Made by a program: the position numbers and the translations under genes | Assembly (NCBI GenBank): GCA_015654965.1 | Contig: JAATGD010000145.1 | Location: 1-32,987 of the forward strand | Direction: 5' to 3' | Source of the DNA: Hyphomicrobiales bacterium | Lineage (GTDB): Bacteria; Pseudomonadota; Alphaproteobacteria; Rhizobiales; Rhizobiaceae | Length of the DNA stretch: 32,987 nucleotides | Notes under the pieces: generated by a model | What the model saw: the letters and a program-made list of their open reading frames with translations, nothing else | Told to the model about the DNA's origin: nothing | Databases searched by the model: none | Shown here: in pieces, positions 24,228 to 31,779 of the stretch | Layout: each line of letters starts with the position of its first letter | Position numbering within the stretch: position 1 is the stretch's first letter

Positions 24228-25265
24228 TCATTCACCCCACGTCCGTTCCAGAACCGAAATCCAGTTCTGGTGCGTGATCTTTGCAAGTTCTGCATCATCG
24301 AAGCCGTGATTGCGCAGGGCTTTTACGAGACGCGGCAAACCGGCCGCATCCTTGAGCTCATCGGGGATGGTCGTGCCGTCGAAATCAGAGCCAAGGGCTA
24401 CATGATCAATGCCGATGCGTTCGGCAATATAGGCGACATGACGCACGATCGGCTCCAGACTGGTATCAGGGTCTTTCACGCCATCGTCGCGCAGGAACAA
24501 AACCCCGAAATTGATACCGACCAGACCGCCCGTATCACGGATGGCATCAAGCTGGCGATCCGTCAGATTGCGGCTGTGCGGGCAGAGTGCATGCACATTT
24601 GAATGCGATGCGACCAGAGGCGCTTTGGACAGTTTCGCAATATCCCAGAAACCCGATTCGTTCATGTGCGACAGATCGATCATGATCTTCAGCGCGTTAC
24701 ACGCCGCAATGAGATTTTTTCCCGCTTGTGTAAGACCGGCGCCAATATCGGGTGAAGACGGATAACGGAATGGAACCCCATAGGCAAAAATATTCGGCCG
24801 GCTCCAGACGGGTCCGAGCGAACGCAAGCCCGCCTGATAGAGCACATAAAGTGCATCGAGATCAGCTGCGATGGCTTCCGCACCTTCGATATGAAAGACT
24901 GCCGAGAAGCGGCCTTCAGTCATCGAGCGGCGAATATCCGCGGCCGTACGACATACGGTCACAGCGCCATCGGAGCGGGTTTGCAGATCAAACAGCAGAC
25001 GCGCCATGCCAAGCGTTGTGTTGAGCGCATCGTGTTGCGATGGCGTCGGATAATCGCCATTGGCATCCTTGGTCATGCTCGGTGAAGGCACATAGATCGC
25101 ACAAAGGCCACCGGCCAACCCACCCGCTTTGGCGCGCGGCAGATCGATATGACCACTTGCCTCCCCTTCAAAAAAACCTGCGATAGCATCCTTGCCACTC
25201 TCGCGCGACAAGCGTAGCAAGACGTCATTGTGGCCATCAAAGACCGGAAGCACATTGTTCGACAT
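24228..25265 (-). CDS. Membrane dipeptidase family (M19) dipeptidase
   Basis: A 345-residue zinc dipeptidase of family M19 (renal dipeptidase-like). Metal and catalytic residues visible are DGHNDVL (His12, Asp14), FHIEGAEA (Glu127), IDLSHMN (His200), VASHSNVHALCPHSRN (His221) and GSDFDGT (Asp294). Such enzymes cleave dipeptides, including ones with a C-terminal D-residue. No signal peptide or lipobox is seen, so it should be cytoplasmic. I start it at the ATG at 25265; the longer frame upstream lacks family similarity. The ribosome site is weak (GGGAT). It is divergent from the D-aminopeptidase gene across a 254-bp gap. Confidence 0.9.
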   Translation of the reverse strand: MSNNVLPVFDGHNDVLLRLSRESGKDAIAGFFEGEASGHIDLPRAKAGGLAGGLCAIYVPSPSMTKDANGDYPTPSQHDALNTTLGMARLLFDLQTRSDGAVTVCRTAADIRRSMTEGRFSAVFHIEGAEAIAADLDALYVLYQAGLRSLGPVWSRPNIFAYGVPFRYPSSPDIGAGLTQAGKNLIAACNALKIMIDLSHMNESGFWDIAKLSKAPLVASHSNVHALCPHSRNLTDRQLDAIRDTGGLVGINFGVLFLRDDGVKDPDTSLEPIVRHVAYIAERIGIDHVALGSDFDGTTIPDELKDAAGLPRLVKALRNHGFDDAELAKITHQNWISVLERTWGE

Positions 25266-25378
25266 TTTCTGAAATATCCCGCAGTAAGCCTGAATGACCT
25301 TTATCAGTAGGGAGCGCAAAGGGACACCGCAAATGCAATCCACGCATAACACATGCGAAAAACGGAATTGGCTCTATT

Positions 25379-25394
25379 TTAAACACGCTGTTAA
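25379..25394. promoter_or_regulatory. LysR-like palindrome in the dipeptidase / D-aminopeptidase gap
   Basis: TTAAACACGCTGTTAA contains AACA-CGC-TGTT with flanking TT/AA, one mismatch in the symmetry. It lies midway in the divergent gap 25266-25519, and CGCAT-AACAC-ATGCG occurs nearby at 25343-25357. It could serve the LysR regulator encoded downstream of the D-aminopeptidase gene. No clear -35/-10 pair was found. Confidence 0.3.
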
Positions 25395-25519
25395 AGGTGC
25401 ACGCATTTATAGCAAATGCCACAGACTATCGGCTCCTTTCCTGTCCTGTATCGAACCAGTCTGACCGGCCTTGTATGAGCGCGGCAAGTTCCTCAATTCA
25501 AGCTGCATCGGAGACATGC

Positions 25520-27052
25520 ATGTCTGATCAAATCGACTGGAAAGCAGCCGCCGCAGTAGCCGAAAAATTCATGCAAAACTGGGCTGATGATCAGCGCGAT
25601 GCTGCTCCTGGGGGCGCTCCCGGTGGCGCAATTGTCGGATTTGACCCGGACGGCATCCGTTTTGCACTGGCGGGCGGGGTGGAAAACCTCTCAACCATGG
25701 CACCATTCACCGCGCATTCGGTCGCGCGTTACGCCTCTGTCACCAAACATGCTTTCTGCGCCATGGTCTTGTCGCATCCCCAAAGCATTGCGCTTGATGA
25801 CAGGCTTGGCCAGCACCTGCCCGAATTACAGGAACCATTGGCCAGTGTCACAGTCGGTAGCGCACTCGATATGAGCGCCGGCCTGCCCGATACGCGCGAG
25901 TGCCTGTCGCTGCTGGGCCTGTCGGTCTACACGCAAACGAGTGCCGATGCCTTGCTCGATTTTCTGGCGCGCCAGACGCGGCTCAATTACCAAGCCGGAA
26001 CGGAAATCTCCTATTCCAACACCGGCTACCGGCTGGTGGAAGCAGCGCTTGAGCGTAAAGGCTTGTTCTTCCGTAACTTCATCCGCGAAATGGGTGCGAA
26101 GGCCGATGCTATCTTTGATGCGCCCGATGTCTGGAACGATGCCGTATCCGGCCTTGCGCCCGGCTATTGGCATGATGGGGCAAAGTGGCAGCTCTCGGCC
26201 GCAGGTCTTCACATTTCCGCGTCAGGCAGCATGACAGGAAGTGCGACCAGTCTCGCCAACTGGCTGCGTGCTTTGCTGGATAATAACGGGTCTTTTACGG
26301 GCTTGCTTGACCGCCTATCGGCACCGCGTGTCCTGAAAGATCACCGCCCGAGCGGCTATGGCCTTGGCGTGATGCAAACGCAAATCGAAGGCGCAAAACT
26401 TATCGGCCATGGTGGCTCGCATCCCGGCTATAAATCCTATTTTCTGCTCGATCCCGAAAGCAAAAGCGGTGTTGTCGTCGTGTCCAACCGCGAAGACACC
26501 AATGGCAAGAAAATCGCACAGGAAACCATGGCGGCCTTGATGGGGCTTGCCATGCCCGTCGCATCTTCAGCGCTTGCCGACGGTCTTTATGTCACGCAAA
26601 CCGGTCCCTTCTGGCTTGAGGTGAGGGGTTCCACCGTCACATGGCTCGATGCCGACGAGAGTGTTTATGAAGATGACGGCACCTATGTGTCGTCCTTTTC
26701 CGCCTCATCGCCGATGCGCCTTAAAATGGATGGCGCGGCCATTATCGGTGAAATCGGCCATCAGCAACGTCAGTTGTTCCCCGTTGGAAAAGAACAGGTT
26801 CCCGCCTCGCTTTCGGGCTGCTGGCTGTCCGATGAAGGTGCTTCCTTCAGGATCGACGGCGATAGCCTCATCATGGGGATCGGACCGGTCCGCCACACGA
26901 TGCCAGTGACGGCATTGGGGGGTGGGCGCTTTCTTTTCACGCTTAAGGATGGTCCATGGACCAAGCGTGTCTGCCTGCATCTGTTGGCTGACAATCGTCT
27001 CGAACTGGTGCTGTCGCGCGCGCGCATGATCGAATATCGCCGCCTTGCCTGA
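25520..27052 (+). CDS. dap: D-aminopeptidase (serine beta-lactamase/DD-peptidase fold)
   Basis: A 510-residue penicillin-recognising-type hydrolase. The catalytic motif SVTK is at 73-76 (Ser73, Lys76), the second motif YSN at 165-167 and HGG at 297-299. These match, with an offset of about 10-12, the SxxK, YxN and HxG positions I recall for D-aminopeptidase of Ochrobactrum anthropi (520 residues), which removes N-terminal D-residues from peptides. The C-terminal 170 residues form the two beta-barrel domains of that enzyme, ending LSRARMIEYRRLA, close to the ending of Dap. No signal peptide is seen. I start it at the ATG at 25520, six bases after GGAG. A LysR gene follows 60 bp downstream. An esterase or DD-peptidase role cannot be excluded, but domain layout strongly favours Dap. 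Confidence 0.85.
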   Translation: MSDQIDWKAAAAVAEKFMQNWADDQRDAAPGGAPGGAIVGFDPDGIRFALAGGVENLSTMAPFTAHSVARYASVTKHAFCAMVLSHPQSIALDDRLGQHLPELQEPLASVTVGSALDMSAGLPDTRECLSLLGLSVYTQTSADALLDFLARQTRLNYQAGTEISYSNTGYRLVEAALERKGLFFRNFIREMGAKADAIFDAPDVWNDAVSGLAPGYWHDGAKWQLSAAGLHISASGSMTGSATSLANWLRALLDNNGSFTGLLDRLSAPRVLKDHRPSGYGLGVMQTQIEGAKLIGHGGSHPGYKSYFLLDPESKSGVVVVSNREDTNGKKIAQETMAALMGLAMPVASSALADGLYVTQTGPFWLEVRGSTVTWLDADESVYEDDGTYVSSFSASSPMRLKMDGAAIIGEIGHQQRQLFPVGKEQVPASLSGCWLSDEGASFRIDGDSLIMGIGPVRHTMPVTALGGGRFLFTLKDGPWTKRVCLHLLADNRLELVLSRARMIEYRRLA

Positions 27053-27112
27053 TTGCATTTTGCATCCATTGCGCTCAATAGAGAACCATGCCGGTTCAGA
27101 TTGGAACGTCTT

Positions 27113-27985
27113 GTGGAAGTTAAATGGCTTGAAGATTTTCTTGCTTTGGCAAGAACGCTTAATTTCTCCAAGGCCGCCGAAGAACGCAATGTCACGCAAT
27201 CGGCCTTCAGCCGCCGGATCAGGCAGATGGAGGCATGGATCGGCACCAGCCTGATCGATCGCGCGACCTATCCCTCGCGCCTGACCGAGGCCGGATTGCG
27301 GTTCGTGCCGGTCGCCGAGCAGACGCTGCATGATCTTTATCAGGCGCGCCGCAATCTTCAGCGTGAAGACGGCACCGATGCGCGCACCGTCACTCTCACG
27401 GCGCTGCATACGCTTTCCTTGACCTTTTTTCCGCGCTGGATCACTGAGATCAGCGAAACAATCGGCCCCGTCATCTCGCATATGCGCCCGGATTCCGGCA
27501 GTATGGAAGAAAATCTGGAATCGCTTGTGGATGGCGTGTCCGATTTCCTGCTGACCTATCAGAATGAAAATGTGCCGATGCTGCTCGATCCGCAGTTTGA
27601 GCACCATAGGCTGGGTCGGGAAACCATTATCCCGGTCAGTGTTCCCGACAAGACAGGCAAGGCCCTACACCGGATAGAGCCGGATTTTGCCCATATCAGC
27701 TACCAAAAGACATCATTCTTCGGCCAGTTGCTGGCTGCAAAGCTTGCCGCGCGTCTGCCGCCGGACAATCGGGTGCATGTCGGCAGCCATTCCATCAGCC
27801 TGAAAAGCATGGTCATGTCCGGTTGGGGGCTTGCATGGATGCCGGAAAGCCTCGTTGCGGATGAGCTTGAAGACGGGCGGCTCGTGCGCGCAGCAGAGCC
27901 GGAATGGCACATGAATGTGGAAATCCGGCTCTATCGCTCAAAGGAAAACCGGCGACCGATCGTCAAGCGTATCTGGAATCTTTAG
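27113..27985 (+). CDS. LysR family transcriptional regulator
   Basis: A 290-residue LysR-type regulator. It starts at the GTG at 27113 (reading V-E-V-K-W-L-E-D-F), the conserved opening of this branch, with TTGGAA as ribosome site; a longer frame from 27053 lacks support. The helix-turn-helix lies at about 15-60 (NFSKAAEERNVTQSAFSRRI, then LIDRATYPSRLTEAG). The effector domain follows. It is 60 bp downstream of the D-aminopeptidase gene on the same strand and may control that gene and the divergent dipeptidase. Its last codon and TAG stop are inside palindromic element copy C. Confidence 0.88.
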   Translation: MEVKWLEDFLALARTLNFSKAAEERNVTQSAFSRRIRQMEAWIGTSLIDRATYPSRLTEAGLRFVPVAEQTLHDLYQARRNLQREDGTDARTVTLTALHTLSLTFFPRWITEISETIGPVISHMRPDSGSMEENLESLVDGVSDFLLTYQNENVPMLLDPQFEHHRLGRETIIPVSVPDKTGKALHRIEPDFAHISYQKTSFFGQLLAAKLAARLPPDNRVHVGSHSISLKSMVMSGWGLAWMPESLVADELEDGRLVRAAEPEWHMNVEIRLYRSKENRRPIVKRIWNL

Positions 27986-28085
27986 AGCGCGTTTCAATCT
28001 GATTGAATCAGATCGGCGCTCTAAAGATTGTTTAACGCGCATCTTGTCCGAAAACCGTTTCGCACTTTACGGGATGCGTTTCTAG
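27981..28085 (+). repeat. Palindromic intergenic element, copy C (two hairpins)
   Basis: Outer arms TTTAGAGCGC (27981-27990) and GCGCTCTAAA (28016-28025) enclose the perfect hairpin ATCTGATT-G-AATCAGAT (27997-28013). A second module has CGCATC (28038-28043) and GATGCG (28073-28078) enclosing CCGAAAACCG. The layout is the same as copy A at 15951, with a different inner hairpin. It lies between convergent genes (LysR and the aminotransferase) and may work as a terminator for both. It supplies the TAG stop of the LysR gene. Confidence 0.7.
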
Positions 28086-28099
28086 ACCGCCGGTTCTAT

Positions 28100-28966
28100 T
28101 CAAATGGCCGTGCGGCGGGCATTCTCCATATAAAGCGCACGCAAACGCCTGAACATCGGCCCCGCCCCCCCTTCCCCGACAGGCTTGCCATCGATGGACG
28201 TGATCGGCACGATGAAATTCGATGCGCTGGTCAGGCAGGCTTCACGCGCAGCCATTGCTTCTTCGACTGAAAAAGGCCGTTCCTCAATTGTCAGCCCCTG
28301 TTCACGGGCAAGATCAAGCACCGCCAGTCGCGTGCATCCCGGCAGCGTGGCGTGGCTGTTGGCGCGCGTAATGATCTTGTCATCATGGGTGATGATGTAA
28401 GCCGTCGATGACGCGCCTTCGGTGACAAAGCCATCCTCGACCATCCATGCTTCATCGCAACCTTCAGCCTTGGCGATCCGCTTGGCGAGAACCTGCGGCA
28501 ACAGGCAGACGGATTTGATGTCCCGGCGCTCCCATCGCTGGTCTGGCACCACCTTGACCTTCACTCCCTTCTCCACAGCCGCGACATGTTCGAGCGTCTT
28601 TTTCTGCGTGAACAGAATCAGCGTGGGTTCAAGGTCTTCGGAATAGAGAAAATTGCGATCTTCCGCGCCGCGCGTATATTGCAGATAGACCAGACCTTCG
28701 ACCAGATTGTTCTTCTCGACAAGCTGCGTTTCGATCGCAACGATTTCATCGGTGGTGATCGGCAGGCAACCACCGATCTCGCGCACGCTACGCTCCAACC
28801 GCGCCATATGCAGGGGGCTATCGATCAACTTGCCCTCAAGCACGGCAGTGACTTCATAAATACCATCGCCAAACAACAGACCCCGGTCGAAAATCGAGAT
28901 ATGGGCTTCGTTTTCCGGCAAAAAAGAACCGTTCACATAGACGGTGCGGATCGTCTCGGTAGGCAT
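28100..28966 (-). CDS. Class IV aminotransferase, D-amino-acid aminotransferase-like
   Basis: A 288-residue PLP enzyme of fold type IV. The catalytic Lys is Lys151 in RRDIKSVCLLP, and Glu183 in VTEGASSTAYII holds the pyridine nitrogen. The N-terminal IFDRGLLFGDGIYEV is the family signature. Length and layout match D-amino-acid transaminases, which convert a D-amino acid plus 2-oxoglutarate to the 2-oxo acid plus D-glutamate. One oddity: the Arg-Asn-His carboxylate trap of the Bacillus enzyme reads Arg-Asn-Phe here (104-106), so specificity may differ. TGGAG precedes the ATG. It is 20 bp after the DmpA-type peptidase gene in a two-gene operon, consistent with transaminating D-residues freed by that enzyme. 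A branched-chain or 4-amino-4-deoxychorismate lyase role is less likely. Confidence 0.82.
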   Translation of the reverse strand: MPTETIRTVYVNGSFLPENEAHISIFDRGLLFGDGIYEVTAVLEGKLIDSPLHMARLERSVREIGGCLPITTDEIVAIETQLVEKNNLVEGLVYLQYTRGAEDRNFLYSEDLEPTLILFTQKKTLEHVAAVEKGVKVKVVPDQRWERRDIKSVCLLPQVLAKRIAKAEGCDEAWMVEDGFVTEGASSTAYIITHDDKIITRANSHATLPGCTRLAVLDLAREQGLTIEERPFSVEEAMAAREACLTSASNFIVPITSIDGKPVGEGGAGPMFRRLRALYMENARRTAI

Positions 28967-28986
28967 GAAAACTCCAGTTTTGAATA

Positions 28987-30036
28987 TTATCGACGCTTCA
29001 ACGCGTCGAGGGAAATGGCATGGATGGTCGAGGGTTTTCCGCTCGACGCGTTAAAACCATGTGTGGTGGTCGCCATGGTCAGGGAATTGTAAATCGCTTC
29101 CTCGCTCGCCTCTATGACGGCTTCAAACAGCGGTGAGACGACATCGTTGGAAAGAACCGGATAGTGGGCAATGCCTTTGCGCTGTTCAGGCGTGCGGCGC
29201 ACGTCTTCAGCCGTGGAGAATGCAAGCGCGTAATCGCCGGACCCATTGCTCAGGGCGGCACCTGTCCGGGCCAGTCCTCCGAAACAGCGTTCCGCGAGCC
29301 TGCGCAGATTGCGTGAGCAAAGCGGCGCATCGGTGGCGACAATCATGACGATCGAGCCGTCCTTGTCGTGGATACTTGCGTCGTCGTAAAGCTGTCCGGC
29401 GATGGAAAGCTTGCCGCCATAGTTCGATTGCACCAGCACGCCGAGCGTATAGGATTGCCCCAGGATCGAAACAATGCGCGAACTCGTTCCGATACCACCC
29501 TTCAAGCCGAAGGCTACCGTGCCGGTGCCTGCCCCGACTGCCCCCTCCTCGACGGCTCCCATTTTGGCACCCGTAAGCGCTGCAAGCATTTCATCAACAC
29601 TTGGGCGCATGGCATGAATGTCATTGAGGCGGGAATCATTGGTTTCGCCCACAACTGCATTAAGCGAAACCACGCGTTCATTGCCGGGCTGCTCAAGCGT
29701 ATAGCGATTGATCGCTTCGATAGCCCGCCCAACCGCAAGCGTATTGGTGAGCAGAATCGGTGTTTCGATTTCACCCAGCTCTTGGATCTGCGTGGCACCA
29801 GCGAACTTTCCAAAACCGTTGAATACGGCCAATCCAGCCGGGGCCTTATCCTGAAACAGATTGCCAGGATGCGGCGTGATCGCAGTGACGCCGGTGCGCA
29901 TGCGATCATTTTCATAACAGGTTACATGCCCGACACTCACCCCCGTCACATCGGTAATGGCATTCAGCGCACCGGTTGCATATTGGCCAACTTGTATTCC
30001 AAGATCACGCAAACGAGCACGATTTTCATCGGTCAT
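28987..30036 (-). CDS. dmpA: P1/S58 family peptidase (DmpA-type L-aminopeptidase / D-amidase)
   Basis: A 349-residue N-terminal-nucleophile-type hydrolase. DmpA of Ochrobactrum anthropi releases N-terminal L-residues from peptides and D-residues from amides or esters after autocleavage. Here the predicted cleavage is Gly227-Ser228 in KDGSIVMIVATDAP, leaving Ser228 as the new N-terminal nucleophile. Other family motifs are AITDVTGVSVGH, GLAVFNGFGKFAGATQI, ETNDSRLNDI, GAGTGTVAFGLKGGIGTSSR and VLVQSNYGG. The start is the ATG at 30036 after AGAGG; an in-frame GTG at 30057 is possible. It is the first gene of a two-gene minus-strand operon and divergent from the GntR regulator, which may control it. 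Confidence 0.85.
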   Translation of the reverse strand: MTDENRARLRDLGIQVGQYATGALNAITDVTGVSVGHVTCYENDRMRTGVTAITPHPGNLFQDKAPAGLAVFNGFGKFAGATQIQELGEIETPILLTNTLAVGRAIEAINRYTLEQPGNERVVSLNAVVGETNDSRLNDIHAMRPSVDEMLAALTGAKMGAVEEGAVGAGTGTVAFGLKGGIGTSSRIVSILGQSYTLGVLVQSNYGGKLSIAGQLYDDASIHDKDGSIVMIVATDAPLCSRNLRRLAERCFGGLARTGAALSNGSGDYALAFSTAEDVRRTPEQRKGIAHYPVLSNDVVSPLFEAVIEASEEAIYNSLTMATTTHGFNASSGKPSTIHAISLDALKRR

Positions 30037-30220
30037 GAAACAGCCTCTCAACTCCACAATGTTGACAAACTACTTCATCAGCAGGCTGACCGGCACAACA
30101 AAAACGGAATAGTTTCAGACCGGCTTTGCAGAACCTCGTGCAAATTGCGTCGATTTTGAAGAAAATCCTGTAGTTTCAATCCCGCAGCGAATCATTGATG
30201 CGAAGCCAACCAATGTTTAA
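30037..30220. other. Divergent gap dmpA / GntR regulator, leftward part
   Basis: Part of the 215-bp gap between divergent genes. TAGTTTCA occurs twice (near 30110 and 30171), 61 bp apart, and could be a minor direct-repeat site. A clear promoter for the minus-strand operon was not identified. Confidence 0.3.
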
Positions 30221-30236
30221 TGTATGATGTCATACA
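30221..30236. promoter_or_regulatory. Perfect palindrome before the GntR/FCD regulator
   Basis: TGTATGA-TG-TCATACA, 7-bp arms, 16 bp before the ATG and just ahead of GGAGGG. FCD-type GntR proteins bind short palindromes of this size. TATGAT inside it could also be a -10 element. A related half-site recurs downstream at 30960-30975. Confidence 0.5.
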
Positions 30237-30251
30237 CCTTGGAGGGCCACT

Positions 30252-30950
30252 ATGAGACGCAGGCGGGACAGTCTGTCTTCGATCGTTGCGAAGGATATCG
30301 CGGAACGTATCGAAAATGGCGAATATGCAGTCGGTGATAAAATCCCGATCGAAGCGCAATTGTGCGAGACATATAATGTCAGCCGTACAGTTGTGCGCGA
30401 AGCCATCGCCTATCTGCGTTCGGAAGGGCTGGTGCAGTCGCGGCAGGGAATCGGCGTCTTCGTGGCCGCACAAGGGGGACTGGTTCTCAAGATCAGCCCG
30501 GAAAAAGCAGGCGAACTTGCCGAAATCCTCGAAATCCTTGAGCTGCGTCTGGGGGTCGAAATCGAAGCTGCGGGGCTTGCAGCCCAGCGCAGGGATGACA
30601 ACAGTCTCGCACGCATCAAGGATGCGCTTGCCCTGTGCGAAGATCTTGATCTTTTTACCGAAAAGCCGCGCGAACTCGATTTCAAGTTTCATATGGCCAT
30701 CGCCGAGGCCACCGGCAACAGCTATATGCCGCGCTTCATGTCCTTCATCGGTCCCGTCATCATCCCCCGCAGCCAGCTTATTCATGCCTCGGTGCCGAAA
30801 ATCACCCGCGATTATCTCGCCAAGATGCTCGACGAGCATCACCGCATTGCTGCAGCCATCAGCGCTGGCAAGGTGAAAGAAGCACGAGAAGCCATGCGCG
30901 TGCATCTCGATGGCAGCCTTGAGCGGTATCGAAAACTGCGTCCTGAATAA
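30252..30950 (+). CDS. GntR family transcriptional regulator, FadR/FCD subfamily
   Basis: A 232-residue regulator. The winged helix-turn-helix (about 8-75) includes DIAERIENGEYAVGDKIP, YNVSRTVVREAIAYLRSEGLV and GIGVFV. The FCD ligand domain (about 88-222) shows the metal-site pattern Asp143-x3-His147, His196 or His197, and His218, so it probably binds a metal-coordinated organic acid. The ribosome site GGAGGG is strong. It is upstream of TRAP transporter genes and divergent from dmpA, the usual position for a FCD repressor of an organic-acid uptake system. The perfect palindrome 16 bp before its start suggests autoregulation. Confidence 0.9.
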   Translation: MRRRRDSLSSIVAKDIAERIENGEYAVGDKIPIEAQLCETYNVSRTVVREAIAYLRSEGLVQSRQGIGVFVAAQGGLVLKISPEKAGELAEILEILELRLGVEIEAAGLAAQRRDDNSLARIKDALALCEDLDLFTEKPRELDFKFHMAIAEATGNSYMPRFMSFIGPVIIPRSQLIHASVPKITRDYLAKMLDEHHRIAAAISAGKVKEAREAMRVHLDGSLERYRKLRPE

Positions 30951-30959
30951 TTTGTCTGT

Positions 30960-30975
30960 TGACAGTCATCATACA
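30960..30975. promoter_or_regulatory. GntR half-site overlapping a -35-like TTGACA
   Basis: TGACAGTCATCATACA; its complement begins TGTATGATG, the same nine bases as the left part of the perfect palindrome at 30221. TTGACA (30959-30964) overlaps it. The site lies about 260 bp before the TRAP genes. This fits GntR control of the transporter, although no good -10 was found. Confidence 0.4.
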
Positions 30976-31071
30976 ATTAAAGTAACCCATCCGATGTGTA
31001 GGGAATGCGGAAGAATGAGATCCGGCTAACGGACAACCGCACTTGCGTCAGCAAGCGTCTGCAGCTTCGAC

Positions 31072-31162
31072 CCAAAGACCGGAACCTGTTTCTGGCAAGG
31101 CCGATGTGCAGATTCAAATACCAGGAGCAAGCCTTGTGCGCCCGAATGGACACATGGCGCTC
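31072..31162 (-). repeat. Palindromic intergenic element, degenerate copy B
   Basis: Aligned without gaps to the reverse complement of copy A (15955-16045), 65 of 91 bases are identical by hand count. Conserved blocks include CGATG, ATTCAA, TTGTGCG and AATGGAC. The stems are largely decayed and the TTTAGAGCG arm is lost. It fills most of the 283-bp gap between the GntR and TRAP genes; the short open frames there are products of the repeat, not genes. No other feature was seen in the gap apart from the half-site at 30960. Confidence 0.7.
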
Positions 31163-31233
31163 CCGGTGGGGAAACAATCGTTCTCTGCGCACCAGGAAGT
31201 ACGTCTGCTTCTGAGGAAACCTGTGGAGGACCA

Positions 31234-31779
31234 GTGGCTTTAATCACTCGGCTTTATCTTTCCACCCTGCGCTGGGTGGTCATCGGCAGCATGATCGGCA
31301 TGCTGTTTCTTATCTTTTCCAATGTCGTCCTGCGCTATGCATTCAGTTCGGGCATTTTTCTTGCGGAAGGTGTTTCAGGGCTGCTGCACGTGTGGATGAC
31401 TTTTGTCGGCGCACTGCTTGTCCTTTATGACAAGGGGCATATCGGCGTGGAAATTCTCGTGCGCCGCCTGCCGGTCATGCTGCAAAGCGCCGCTTTCGCC
31501 ATAACGCATCTGATCATGCTTTATGTGACATGGCTTTTTCTCACCGGCAGCTGGCAGCAGATGATCATCAATCTCCATGTCATCTCGCCCGCAACCCGAC
31601 TGCCGATCGCCATGCTTTACGGGGCTGGCGTGTTCTTTTCCGCCTTCAGCGCCCTCTTTCTGGCAAGCCAGCTGCTCGCGCTCCTTCGCGGCAAGCTCTC
31701 CCGATCCGACCTGATCATCGCCCATGGCGAGGACGAAGAAGAAGCCGAACGACTGATCGCGGAAGGAATGCTGAAATGA
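31234..31779 (+). CDS. TRAP transporter small permease (DctQ family)
   Basis: A 181-residue four-helix membrane subunit of a tripartite ATP-independent periplasmic transporter. Hydrophobic segments begin near residues 14, 45, 85 and 125. FSNVVLRYAFSSGIFLAEGVSG and LLHVWMTFVGALLVLYDKGHIGVEIL are typical DctQ signatures. The start is a GTG at 31234 after GGAGGA. It overlaps the large permease by ATGA (31776-31779). The C-terminus is acidic. It acts with a large permease and a periplasmic binding protein using a sodium or proton gradient. Confidence 0.88.
   Translation: MALITRLYLSTLRWVVIGSMIGMLFLIFSNVVLRYAFSSGIFLAEGVSGLLHVWMTFVGALLVLYDKGHIGVEILVRRLPVMLQSAAFAITHLIMLYVTWLFLTGSWQQMIINLHVISPATRLPIAMLYGAGVFFSAFSALFLASQLLALLRGKLSRSDLIIAHGEDEEEAERLIAEGMLK

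Noticed and set aside
26705..27607. 300-codon open frame on the minus strand
   Set aside because: Antisense to the D-aminopeptidase and LysR genes, with no motifs.
30195..30228. TTGATG and TATGAT as a promoter for the GntR gene
   Set aside because: The spacer is 22 bases; the -10-like element may be real but the pair is not convincing.
31005..31247. Several short open frames between the GntR and TRAP genes
   Set aside because: They lie in a decayed palindromic element and have no ribosome sites or family similarity.
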